This document shows, one piece after another, positions 7,046 through 13,995 of a stretch of 32,645 nucleotides of DNA. The DNA lies in the NCBI RefSeq assembly GCF_003073135.1, contig NZ_PGDQ01000029.1, forward strand, positions 1 through 32,645. Reading direction: 5' to 3'. The translations under genes and the position numbers were made by a program. The DNA comes from Euzebya rosea. Its GTDB lineage: Bacteria; Actinomycetota; Nitriliruptoria; Euzebyales; Euzebyaceae. Within the stretch, counting starts at the first letter, position 1; every line of letters begins with the position of its first letter. The notes below the pieces were generated by a model, which worked only from the letters and a program-made list of their open reading frames with translations, did not search any database and had not been told where the DNA came from.

Positions 7046-8416
7046 TCAGGCCGCGACCGCCTGGCGCTGCTCGCCGAGTCGTGCGAACGCCCGGATGGTG
7101 TCGGCCACGGCGGCGCCGGCGGTGTCGGTGGACGGCTGGACGGCTGCGGCGGCCAGCAGCGGGGTCCGGTCGACCTCCTCGCCGTCGACGACGAGCACGA
7201 CCTCGCCCAGCGGGGTGCCGGATGCGACGGGAAGCGACGCGTCGGGCGCGAGCCGCGTGACGGTCTCGACCGTCGCTCCGGCCCCGACGGTGCGGGCGAG
7301 GTCCTCCGCGACCTGCAGCGGCACCTCGCCGGCGGCCCAGCGGTAGGTTGCGGGCGTGTCCCCGGCCACCAACGGCGTGGGCCGGGCGTAGTCCTCGAAG
7401 CCGTGGTCGAACAGGGCGGAGGTGTCGGCGACCCGGTTGTCGCTGCCGAGCACCACGGCGTACAGGATGCGCCCGTCGCGTTCGGCCGCGGCGACCAGGC
7501 ACTCGCCCGCCAGCGTGGTGAAGCCCGTCTTGATGCCGATGGTGCCCTCGTAGGCGGTCAACATCTCGTTGCGGTTCTCCTCCACCCCGAAGAACCCCGT
7601 GTCGTAGCTGGCGGCGCCGGCCCATTCGGCGAAGGACGGATACCGCATCGCCTCGATGCCGAGGAGCGCCAGGTCCAGCGGCGTGGCGTGGTGGGCCTCG
7701 TCGTCGGTCAGTCCGCTGGAGTTGACGAACGTGGTGTCGTCCAGCCCCATCTCCACGGCCCGGGCGTTCATCATCGACACGAACGCGGTCTCGTTGCCGG
7801 CGATGTGCTCGGCGAGGGCGACCGCGCCCCCGTTGCCCGACCGCAGCAGCAGCGCGGCCAGCAGGTCCTCGACGGGGACGACGTCGCCGGCCTCCAGGTC
7901 CAGTGATGCACCACCCGGGGCGTGATCGACCTCCTCGGCGAACGGCGAGACGGTCAGCTCGGGCGCGACGGAGCCGTCCGCGAGCGCCTCCAGGGCCAGG
8001 AGCAACGTCATGATCTTGGTGGTCGACGCCATGCGCCGGGGCACCTGCGGGTCGACACCGGCCAGGACGACCTGGTCGGCAGGGTCGAACAGCACGGCGC
8101 CGGCCGCGGTCAGGTCAGGGGCCTCGGGCCGGGGTCCGGGGACGGGGCGGGCGACCAGCTCGTCGGGGGATGCGGTGACGAGGGGGTCGAGGCCGGACTC
8201 CGGCAGGGTCGGTGCGACCGCGGGTGCGCTGGGGTCGACGGTGACCGACCCCTCCGTCGTGGTGGTCGAGGGGTCCGTGGCTGGGTCGGTGGCGGTGGCC
8301 TGCGCGCGGGCCGACGTCACCGGGCCCATGGCCGTCAGGAGGGTCAGCAGCGCCACCACGACGGCGACGGCCCTCAGCCGTACCGACGTGTGCACCGTGA
8401 CGGGGCGGCTAGCCAC
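7046..8416 (-). CDS. D-alanyl-D-alanine carboxypeptidase (peptidase S11, PBP5/6-like)
   Basis: A penicillin-binding DD-carboxypeptidase that trims the terminal D-Ala from peptidoglycan stem peptides outside the membrane. The three active-site motifs are present: S-x-x-K as ASTTK (Ser131, Lys134), SGN in LLRSGNGG, and KTG in GIKTGFTTLAGECLV. Residues 15-40 form the signal peptide or anchor. A Thr- and Pro-rich linker (about 40-100) precedes the catalytic domain. The C-terminal 100 residues resemble the beta-rich PBP5 C-terminal domain, but without an obvious amphipathic anchoring helix. Its start overlaps the end of the MerR gene by 8 bp, so the two are co-transcribed. In mycobacteria DUF151 directly follows this MerR, so the carboxypeptidase is an insertion into the conserved cluster. 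Confidence 0.93.
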   Translation of the reverse strand: MASRPVTVHTSVRLRAVAVVVALLTLLTAMGPVTSARAQATATDPATDPSTTTTEGSVTVDPSAPAVAPTLPESGLDPLVTASPDELVARPVPGPRPEAPDLTAAGAVLFDPADQVVLAGVDPQVPRRMASTTKIMTLLLALEALADGSVAPELTVSPFAEEVDHAPGGASLDLEAGDVVPVEDLLAALLLRSGNGGAVALAEHIAGNETAFVSMMNARAVEMGLDDTTFVNSSGLTDDEAHHATPLDLALLGIEAMRYPSFAEWAGAASYDTGFFGVEENRNEMLTAYEGTIGIKTGFTTLAGECLVAAAERDGRILYAVVLGSDNRVADTSALFDHGFEDYARPTPLVAGDTPATYRWAAGEVPLQVAEDLARTVGAGATVETVTRLAPDASLPVASGTPLGEVVLVVDGEEVDRTPLLAAAAVQPSTDTAGAAVADTIRAFARLGEQRQAVAA

Positions 8417-9245
8417 CTCGGACGTAGCGGCGCAGCTCGGCAGACAGCAGGGACCGCTTCATGCGGGCGGTCAACCCGGCCAGCTTCTCGAGCTGGCGGG
8501 CAGCCTGGCGGCGCGCCTCGGGGTTGCGCTGGCGCAGCAGCGGGGTGGCCAGCTGCTCGAAGAGGGCCACCTCACGATCGACGAACTGGCGGTACATGCG
8601 CAGGTGACGCGGTTCGAGGCCGAGGGCGAGCAGCTCACGGGCGGCCCGTCCGGTCAGCAGGTCGTCGGCGTCGAAGGGCCGCGTCTCGTCCTCGGGGTCA
8701 CCGACGATGGCGTACTCGCGCAGCGCCTTGACCTGCTGGGAGTCCAGGCCGGTGGCCTCGCAGTACTCCCGCAGGTTGAGCTCGACGGGGGTGGTGGGCG
8801 ACTCGAGGACCGCACCCTCGTTGGTGGCCGGCGCGGACTCCAGCGCCTTGGCCATCTGCACGGCGGTCTGGGTCGGCGTCAGCGACGCCTCTTCCTCCAC
8901 GGCGTCGGCGCCGGTCACCAGCGTCGGCGGCGGGGTCGGCCCGGGGCCGCCTGCCGGCTGCTCGCCGGCGTCGAGGCGGTCGAGCTGTTCACGGATGACC
9001 TTCAGCGGCAGGTAGTGGTCGCGCTGGGCGGTCAGGATGAACCGCAGCCGCTCGACGTCGTCCTCGGAGAAGATGCGGTAGCCCGACTCGGTCCGGTCGG
9101 GGTAGATCAGGCCCTCGGACTCGAGGAAGCGGATCTTGGAGATCGTGATGTCCTCGAAGTCCTCCTTGAGCTGGTTGAGGACCTCGCCGATCGTGAAGCC
9201 CTGCGGCCCCTGCTTGCCGTTCGGGGTGGGATTGGGCGTCGCCAT
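8409..9245 (-). CDS. ftsR: MerR-family regulator, FtsR/Rv1828-like
   Basis: A 278-residue regulator. The N-terminal MerR helix-turn-helix (about residues 17-90) shows FTIGEVLNQLKEDF, SKIRFLESEGLIYPDR and GYRIFSEDDVERLRFI. A Pro/Gly-rich linker (about 105-145) leads to a C-terminal helical half that, in the FtsR group, is involved in dimer formation. FtsR of Corynebacterium (Rv1828 type) regulates ftsZ and other division genes; the name rests on family resemblance plus position right after the FHA gene. The start overlaps the FHA stop as TGATG, which implies translational coupling. The adjoining DD-carboxypeptidase fits a role in growth and division. Confidence 0.87.
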   Translation of the reverse strand: MATPNPTPNGKQGPQGFTIGEVLNQLKEDFEDITISKIRFLESEGLIYPDRTESGYRIFSEDDVERLRFILTAQRDHYLPLKVIREQLDRLDAGEQPAGGPGPTPPPTLVTGADAVEEEASLTPTQTAVQMAKALESAPATNEGAVLESPTTPVELNLREYCEATGLDSQQVKALREYAIVGDPEDETRPFDADDLLTGRAARELLALGLEPRHLRMYRQFVDREVALFEQLATPLLRQRNPEARRQAARQLEKLAGLTARMKRSLLSAELRRYVRGG

Positions 9246-9724
9246 CAGCCCACCTCGGGGATGAGGGCCTTCAGGCGGAACTTGCCGACCTGGACGAGGT
9301 CGCCGTGGACCAGCTCCTGCCCCTCGGTCCGTGTGCCGTTCACGTACGTGCCGTTCAGCGAGCCGACGTCGGCCACGAGGAACGTGGACTCGGTCCGGCG
9401 GAACTCGGCATGCCGTCGCGAGACGGTGATGTCGTCGAGGAAGATGTCGGACTCGGGATGGCGACCGACCGTCACGAGCTCCTTGTCCAGCAGGAACCGG
9501 GCGCCCACGTTGGGGCCGCGGACGCTGACGAGCAACGCCGTACCGGGTGAGAGGTCGGAGCGAACCCCGTCGGTGTCGATGCGCTCGTCACCATCGCCGG
9601 TGGTGTCCGGCGCAGTCGGCAGCATGCCGGTGGTGACGTCCATCGGCGCGGTCAGCGGCGTCCCGCACTGGGCGCAGAACTTGGCCCCTTGCGGGTTCTT
9701 GTAGCCGCATTGCGTGCAGTACAT
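9245..9724 (-). CDS. Zinc-ribbon FHA-domain protein, GarA/OdhI-like
   Basis: The protein starts at MYCTQCGYKNP and carries a two-Cys-pair zinc ribbon (CTQC and CAQC, residues 3-20). A Thr-rich stretch (DVTTGM, then APDTTG) follows, then an FHA domain (about 65-155) with the canonical phosphothreonine-binding residues: VGRHPESD, SRRHAEF and SLNGTYVNG. GarA/OdhI proteins in mycobacteria and corynebacteria switch TCA-cycle and glutamate enzymes, and are themselves switched by phosphorylation of an N-terminal TT motif. The TTs here may serve the same role, but the zinc ribbon is not part of GarA. The frame is open 32 codons further upstream, but that stretch is Arg-rich and unlike the family, so I start at 9724. 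It lies between gcvH and ftsR, as in other actinobacteria. Confidence 0.88.
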   Translation of the reverse strand: MYCTQCGYKNPQGAKFCAQCGTPLTAPMDVTTGMLPTAPDTTGDGDERIDTDGVRSDLSPGTALLVSVRGPNVGARFLLDKELVTVGRHPESDIFLDDITVSRRHAEFRRTESTFLVADVGSLNGTYVNGTRTEGQELVHGDLVQVGKFRLKALIPEVG

Positions 9725-9820
9725 CCGACGGTGGCTCTCGAGCGGTAGGGGGAGGGTGACGCGGCTGCGTCGTGGGCCCGAAGCGTAGCAGCGGGCCCTG
9801 TTGCCCCGGCTGAACTCCAC

Positions 9821-9848
9821 CCGCGTCCGACGGTGGCCGTCGGCGCGG
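9821..9848 (-). other. Strong hairpin between gcvH and the FHA gene
   Basis: The stem is CCGCG plus CCGACGG paired with CCGTCGG plus CGCGG, with one bulged base and a 3-base loop. It begins 17 bases after the gcvH stop. No T-run follows on the minus strand, so it may be a U-poor terminator, an attenuator or an RNA-stability element. A separate promoter for the FHA operon could lie between it and 9724. Confidence 0.5.
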
Positions 9849-9864
9849 GATCAGCGGTCGCTGG

Positions 9865-10245
9865 TCAGCTGTCCTCGGTGAGCGCCGCGTAGGCCTCGGC
9901 GGTCATCATCGAGTCGATGGCGCTGGTGTCATCGACCTGGAGGACGACCATCCAGCCCTCGCCGTAGGGGTCGGAGTTGACCAACTCGGGGTTGGACTCC
10001 AGCGAGGAGTTGCGCTCGGCGATGGTGCCCGACAGGGGGGCGAACAGGTCGCTGACGCTCTTGGTGGACTCGACCTCGCCGAAGGGCTGGCCGGACTCCA
10101 CACGAGTCCCGGTGGCCGGCAGGTCGACGTACACGACATCGCCGAGGGCGTCCTGGGCGTAGTGGGTGATGCCGACGGTGACACGGTCACCATCGATCTT
10201 CACCCACTCGTGCTCTTCGGTGTAACGGCGGTCGTCGGGGTTCAC
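9865..10245 (-). CDS. gcvH: Glycine cleavage system H protein
   Basis: Lipoyl carrier protein of the glycine cleavage complex, which shuttles the aminomethyl group between the P, T and L proteins. At 126 residues it has the usual length. It opens with RRYTEEHEWVKIDGD, has the lipoylation lysine in the ESTKSVSD motif, and carries the family's LSGTIAERNSSLESNPELVN stretch. The GTG at 10245 is chosen because GGAG lies 9 bases upstream, and because it overlaps the stop of the phosphatidyltransferase gene as GTGA. The other glycine cleavage genes are not in the window. Confidence 0.96.
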   Translation of the reverse strand: MNPDDRRYTEEHEWVKIDGDRVTVGITHYAQDALGDVVYVDLPATGTRVESGQPFGEVESTKSVSDLFAPLSGTIAERNSSLESNPELVNSDPYGEGWMVVLQVDDTSAIDSMMTAEAYAALTEDS

Positions 10246-10898
10246 TCGGATGCTCCTGCGTCGGGGTGTCGGACGGGTCCGGTGTGGAGTCCGTCTCGGC
10301 GTTGGGCCAGCAGCACGCGGGCTGTCTGGGCGTACACGAGGCCTGCAATGTAGTAGGTCACGAGCCCGACGGCGGTGAAGATCCAGCCGATCCACCCCCA
10401 CAACGTTGCGCCGGACCAGTCCATGTGACCCAGCAGGAAGCCCGGGACGCCGATCAGCAGGCATGCCGTCGAGAACTTGCCCCAGCGCGACACGGGGATG
10501 CCCGGGTTGCCGCCGAACAGCCGGTAGGCAACGACCAGCAGGAGCGCGTCGCGGCCGACGATGGCGAGGATCACCCACCACGGCGCGATGCCGAGCGCGG
10601 CCATCGTCAGCCCTGCCGTGGCGAGGAGCGCCCGGTCGATGAGCGGGTCGATGATCTGGCCGAGCCGGGTGACCTGGTCGAACCGCCGGGCGACGTAGCC
10701 GTCGATCCAATCGGTGGTCCCGACGATGACGAGGACGAGGAAGGCGATGCCGTAGGCCTCGCTGACCGCCATCAGGTAGACGAACAGCGGCAGCCCGAGG
10801 AGCCGCAGGAACGTGATGACGTTGGCAGCGGTCCACACCTTGTCGTGGACCACCACCGGCCGGTCCTCCCGCAGCCCGGCGTCGAACATCCTCACCAT
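10242..10898 (-). CDS. CDP-alcohol phosphatidyltransferase family membrane protein
   Basis: An integral membrane enzyme of phospholipid synthesis that would transfer a phosphatidyl group from CDP-diacylglycerol to an alcohol such as glycerol-3-phosphate, inositol phosphate or phosphatidylglycerol. The CDP-binding signature is complete: DWIDGYVARRF, then GQIIDPLIDR, giving the four conserved Asp. There are about five or six hydrophobic helices. It resembles the PgsA/cardiolipin synthase branch, but I cannot fix the acceptor. The open frame extends to 11015, but residues upstream of MVRMFDAGLRED read into the duplicated intergenic repeat, so I start at 10898 (10889 is also possible). It is translationally coupled to gcvH. 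Confidence 0.85.
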   Translation of the reverse strand: MVRMFDAGLREDRPVVVHDKVWTAANVITFLRLLGLPLFVYLMAVSEAYGIAFLVLVIVGTTDWIDGYVARRFDQVTRLGQIIDPLIDRALLATAGLTMAALGIAPWWVILAIVGRDALLLVVAYRLFGGNPGIPVSRWGKFSTACLLIGVPGFLLGHMDWSGATLWGWIGWIFTAVGLVTYYIAGLVYAQTARVLLAQRRDGLHTGPVRHPDAGASE

Positions 10899-10981
10899 GC
10901 GCGCATCCTCACCATGCAGGCCATCCTCGCAGGCCGGCGGGGTATCGGCCGAGCCGACGGCCCGGCCCGATCGGCGGACCG

Positions 10982-11156
10982 CCTCGGCCGACGGGCCGGT
11001 GTGTGCGTTCGCCAACCCCTAGGTGTGTCCATGGCGCACACCCTCCCCCCTCGTGTGCGTTGCCCAACCCCCGGGGTGGCGGAGCCCACACGATCCCGAG
11101 GTGTGGGCGCCGCAGACCGCACCCACGGGCGGCCATCGCACACGCCCACGGGAGGC
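10982..11156. repeat. 175-bp direct repeat, copy 1
   Basis: First copy of an ungapped direct repeat whose second copy is offset by 264 bp. By eye about 20 of 175 positions differ. It contains GTGTGCGTTCGCCAACCCC, a motif that recurs four times in this gap (near 11001, 11053, 11264 and 11317), and the stem GCACAC...GTGTGC around a C-rich loop. The whole 10899-11465 gap, between two same-strand genes, has no believable gene. Confidence 0.9.
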
Positions 11157-11245
11157 GCGACGGCCGGGAGGCGCATCGGTCGGGAGGCGGCCCAGTCGGC
11201 GGGCCGGGGGGCCGGCGGCCGGGAGGCGGCCCAGTCGGCGGGCGG

Positions 11246-11420
11246 CCTCGGCCGACGGGCCGGCGTGTGCGGTCGCCAACCCCGAGGTGTGTCCGCGCCG
11301 CACACCCTCCCCCCTCGTGTGCGTTGCCCAACCCCGGGGGTGGCGACCCCCACACGAGCCCGGGGGGTGGGTGCCGCAGACCGCACCCACGGGCCGCCAT
11401 CGCCCACGCCCGAGGCGGGC
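11246..11420. repeat. 175-bp direct repeat, copy 2
   Basis: Second copy of the block at 10982. Between the copies a shorter unit starting GGGAGGCGGCCCAGTCGG occurs twice, 39 bp apart (11182 and 11221), so the gap contains repeats within repeats. Open frames seen across it on both strands have compositions typical of shadows and are not called as genes. Confidence 0.9.
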
Positions 11421-11465
11421 GGCCCACACGCCCAGGGGAGGCGGGCGGACGGCGCTGCCGAAGGA

Positions 11466-12182
11466 TCAGGCGAAGGGCGTGGTCGGGGTAGTGGCCTCGG
11501 CGTCGGCCCGGGCGGCTGCCGCGGCGGCCCGGGACGCGGCGATCGACGCGATCAGGTAGAGGGCGAGGAACCCGGCGGCGGAGAAGCCGGCGGTCAGGGC
11601 CAGCAGCTCGCCGTCGGTGCCGAGGCCCGTCCCTGCGACGACGAGGAACACCACGGCTCCGCCGACCAGGCCTGCCACCACGCCGGACAGGCGCGGGGAC
11701 AGCCGACGGAAGACCGCCGCAACGGCTCCACCGGCCAGCAGGCCGCTGACGGTGCCGGTCAGGAAGCCCAGGAAGCCGCCGACGAAGATGCCGAAGAACG
11801 CACCGATCCCGAGCGTGAACTCCGGGGGAGCCGTGACCCCACCCGTGCCGAAGACGTCGTCGACCCCGAGCACCGCGACGAACGCCAAGCCAGCGACGAC
11901 CCCCAGGAACGGGCCGACCAGCGAGGCGAGGCCCCACACGACGAGGAACATCTTCGAGGCGGACCAGCGCGGGTCGGTGACGACGGGCGTCGGGGCGTAG
12001 TGGGGCGGGCCCGGCCACGCCTGGGGCAACGACGGGGCCCCCGCTGGGCCGACCGGCGGCCCCGCGACATCCGGTGGGGGGAAGGCTCCCGGCGACAGTG
12101 CGGGTGGCGGGAGGGGCTGTGCGACCGGTGGGCTGGTGGGCCAGCCGGGTCGGGGGCCCTCCGGGGGCAGCGGATCGCTCAC
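11466..12182 (-). CDS. Pro-rich membrane protein, unknown function
   Basis: A 238-residue protein of no family I recognise. The first 65 residues are very rich in Pro (for example PPPALSPGAFPPPDVAGPP) and should be a flexible cytoplasmic tail. Four hydrophobic segments follow: MFLVVWGLASLVGPFLGVVA, GIGAFFGIFVGGFLGFLTG, VVAGLVGGAVVFLVVAG and LTAGFSAAGFLALYLIAS. An Ala-rich tail ends the protein. The GTG at 12182 overlaps the stop of the upstream membrane protein as GTGA, so the two are made together. Their shared design (Pro-rich head, Gly-rich helices) suggests paralogues or partners. Confidence 0.68.
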   Translation of the reverse strand: MSDPLPPEGPRPGWPTSPPVAQPLPPPALSPGAFPPPDVAGPPVGPAGAPSLPQAWPGPPHYAPTPVVTDPRWSASKMFLVVWGLASLVGPFLGVVAGLAFVAVLGVDDVFGTGGVTAPPEFTLGIGAFFGIFVGGFLGFLTGTVSGLLAGGAVAAVFRRLSPRLSGVVAGLVGGAVVFLVVAGTGLGTDGELLALTAGFSAAGFLALYLIASIAASRAAAAAARADAEATTPTTPFA

Positions 12183-12829
12183 CGGTCGAGACCGTCCGTC
12201 CGAGGTGTGGGCTGCTGCCGAAGGACGTGGCGGGCCGACAAGGCCAGCGGCCACGCCAGGACGACGATCGGGGGCAGCAGCCCGATCGGTGAGGACGTCA
12301 GCGTCGGGATGCGGTCCAGCAGCGCGCTGGCTGGCGCAACCACTGCCGTCGCCCCGAGCACACCGGCCACGACGGCCAGCAGCTCGCGGGACCGGACCCG
12401 TTCCCGCAGCGCCACGACGAGCGCCGCCGTCACCAGTCCCCCGCCGACCCCCGCCACGAGGCCCGAGACCAAACCGACGACCGCACCGCGGCGCAGGCCG
12501 AAGCCGATGAACCCGCCGCCGAGGGCGGAGGTCCGGGTGACGGCAACGGTGTCGGCGAACACGTGGAAGACCACGCCCAGCACCAGTCCGCACAGCACCC
12601 CAACGAGCAGCCCGTACCCGGTGGCCGCGCCGACGGCTCGTCGCCAGACGCCCAGCAGGATTCGGCGCCCGTCCCAGGCCCCGTCGTCGGCCCGACTGCG
12701 CACGAGCCCGACCTCAGGACGGGGTTCGACCACTGACCGGGGCGCGCCCGCGGGGCGGCGTGCGGTGTGCACGACCATCGGCGGTGGCGGTGGAGGGGCA
12801 ACCGGCGGTGGCGGCGGAACAGTGCTCAC
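12179..12829 (-). CDS. Pro-rich membrane protein, unknown function (partner of the next gene)
   Basis: A 216-residue protein that starts with a polyproline stretch (VSTVPPPPPVAPPPPPPMVV). It has about four hydrophobic segments, including YGLLVGVLCGLVLGVVFHVF, GAVVGLVSGLVAGVGGGLV, LLAVVAGVLGATAVVAPASA and GLLPPIVVLAWPLALSA. The GTG at 12829 has AGGAGGAG 5 bases upstream. It shares its layout with the protein encoded just downstream, and the two overlap by 4 bp. Polyproline heads of this kind are common on actinobacterial membrane proteins, but no function can be assigned. It diverges from the gene at 12921. Confidence 0.68.
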   Translation of the reverse strand: MSTVPPPPPVAPPPPPPMVVHTARRPAGAPRSVVEPRPEVGLVRSRADDGAWDGRRILLGVWRRAVGAATGYGLLVGVLCGLVLGVVFHVFADTVAVTRTSALGGGFIGFGLRRGAVVGLVSGLVAGVGGGLVTAALVVALRERVRSRELLAVVAGVLGATAVVAPASALLDRIPTLTSSPIGLLPPIVVLAWPLALSARHVLRQQPTPRTDGLDR

Positions 12830-12920
12830 CCGCTCCTCCTTCCGTGGCTGCGACGACGGGACGGGATGGCTTCCCGAATGAAGTCTGCCGCTGATCGGAG
12901 CGTTGTGCGAGGCTGTCGCC

Positions 12921-13547
12921 ATGGGACTGCTGGATGACCTGAAGGGGATGTTCCGCCGGGAGGCCAAGGCGGCGAAGGAGTGGGTCGACGAGGTCGTCGG
13001 CGACGCCAACACCGAGCTGGACCGGGCTGAACGACGGATCTCCGACGATCCAGAGGTGGCCATGGGGGTCACGCTGGACGACATCGCCGAGGGCGACGCC
13101 GCCTTCGAGGCGGTGCGCGACCGGGCGGAGGGCCGCGCGGTCGCACCGGCCGCCGAGGCCGAGCTCGGCCCGGAGGACGGGGTGGTGTTCACGCCGTCGC
13201 AGGACCCTTCGGAAGAAGATCCCGACGCCGACCTCCCACCGATACCGGGCATGGCCATGGCGCGCATGTGGGTGCAGGTCAGCCAGGACGCCAGCGACCG
13301 CGACGACGGGTTCCATGCGCTCGCGGTGGAGGACATCGTTGGCCCCGTTGTGGACGAGGACTGGTTCGCCGAGTCCTTCGCCGACGCCGTGCAGGACCTG
13401 CCGGAGGTCAGCGAGACGATCCACCCCGAACGCGAGCTGCTGCTCGTCAAGGGTCCGGAGCTGTCGGCGGCACGGGCACGGCTGCTGGTCGCCCACGTCC
13501 TGGCCCCTCGGATCGGCACGGACTGGCGGGACCGGATCGGCTGGTGA
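12921..13547 (+). CDS. Soluble hypothetical protein, acidic
   Basis: I do not recognise a family. The protein has 208 residues. The N-terminal stretch is helical and charged (MGLLDDLKGMFRREAKAAKE), the whole protein is rich in Asp and Glu, and the central region (about 70-105, SQDPSEEDPDADLPP) looks disordered. A folded half follows (MWVQVSQDASDRDDGFHALA, then EDWFAESFADAVQDLPE). There is no signal or membrane segment, so it should be cytoplasmic. The ATG at 12921 is preferred; the frame upstream offers only a TTG at 12903. It is the last chromosomal gene before the tRNA and lies outside the mobile element. Confidence 0.72.
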   Translation: MGLLDDLKGMFRREAKAAKEWVDEVVGDANTELDRAERRISDDPEVAMGVTLDDIAEGDAAFEAVRDRAEGRAVAPAAEAELGPEDGVVFTPSQDPSEEDPDADLPPIPGMAMARMWVQVSQDASDRDDGFHALAVEDIVGPVVDEDWFAESFADAVQDLPEVSETIHPERELLLVKGPELSAARARLLVAHVLAPRIGTDWRDRIGW

Positions 13548-13590
13548 CCACCCGGCGGTGACCGATGCGGGCAGCCGGGCAACTGGCTGC

Positions 13591-13596
13591 TATCAT
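13591..13596 (+). promoter_or_regulatory. Possible -10 box of the tRNA-Pro gene
   Basis: TATCAT lies 35 bases before the tRNA 5' end in otherwise GC-rich sequence, a sensible place for its promoter. No good -35 box is visible at 16 to 18 bases upstream. Confidence 0.3.
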
Positions 13597-13631
13597 CTCG
13601 GATTCCACGGAGCCGACCTCGGTCGATTCCA

Positions 13632-13707
13632 CGGGATGTGGCCCAGTTTGGTCTAGGGCGCCGGTCTGGGGGACCGGAGATCCGCGGTTCGAATCCGCGC
13701 ATCCCGA
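13632..13707 (+). tRNA. tRNA-Pro (GGG)
   Basis: A full cloverleaf can be folded by hand. The acceptor stem is CGGGATG with CATCCCG, the D stem GCCC/GGGC, and the anticodon stem CCGGT/ACCGG with loop CTGGGGG (anticodon GGG at 13668-13670, preceded by T33). The T stem is CGCGG/CCGCG around TTCGAAT, and the discriminator base is A. CCA is not encoded. Its 3' half is a standard target for tyrosine integrases, and an integrase gene starts 289 bp downstream, so this is the probable left attachment site of the mobile element. Confidence 0.95.
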
Positions 13708-13718
13708 CGAGCGCAACG

Positions 13719-13762
13719 GGCCTGCCGGCCGCCCCTCAACGGGGCGCTGAGCAGGCCTTTTG
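13719..13762 (+). terminator. Terminator downstream of tRNA-Pro
   Basis: A nested hairpin: outer stem GGCCTGC (13719-13725) with GCAGGCC (13751-13757), inner stem GCCCC/GGGGC around TCAAC, then TTTTG. It ends 55 bases after the tRNA and should stop tRNA transcription before the integrase gene. Confidence 0.75.
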
Positions 13763-13858
13763 TCGTTCCAGGAGGCAACTCTCGCCTCATGCGGTGGCAG
13801 GAGATCGCACCGCACCCAGGTCGAACATGCGTACGTTTTCGGCCCACAAACCGACATC

Positions 13859-13891
13859 TGACACCCAGGTTGGGTGTCATTTTGGGTGTCA
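13859..13891. promoter_or_regulatory. TGGGTGTCA dyad plus direct repeat upstream of integrase
   Basis: TGACACCCA (13859-13867), GGT, TGGGTGTCA (13871-13879) is a perfect 9-bp inverted repeat. TGGGTGTCA recurs 12 bp later (13883-13891), and each plus-strand copy is followed by TTT. Three copies of one 9-mer between the attachment site and the integrase fit arm-type integrase sites or an autoregulatory operator. The ATTTT tail could also make it a weak terminator. Confidence 0.6.
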
Positions 13892-13995
13892 TTTTCGCGA
13901 TCGGGGCTTCCGAGGCTGCCCGTTGACACATGTCGACGTCTCGGCTCGTCCCACCGGGCGAGGCGGCCATTGGGCCGCTGGGGAGGAGCCCCGGG

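Noticed and set aside
8010-9704. Plus-strand 564-codon frame
   Set aside because: Antisense to the carboxypeptidase, FtsR-like and FHA genes, all of which have recognisable motifs.
10266-12881. Plus-strand 871-codon frame
   Set aside because: Runs through the repeat block and antisense to membrane genes; no coherent domain, composition of a shadow.
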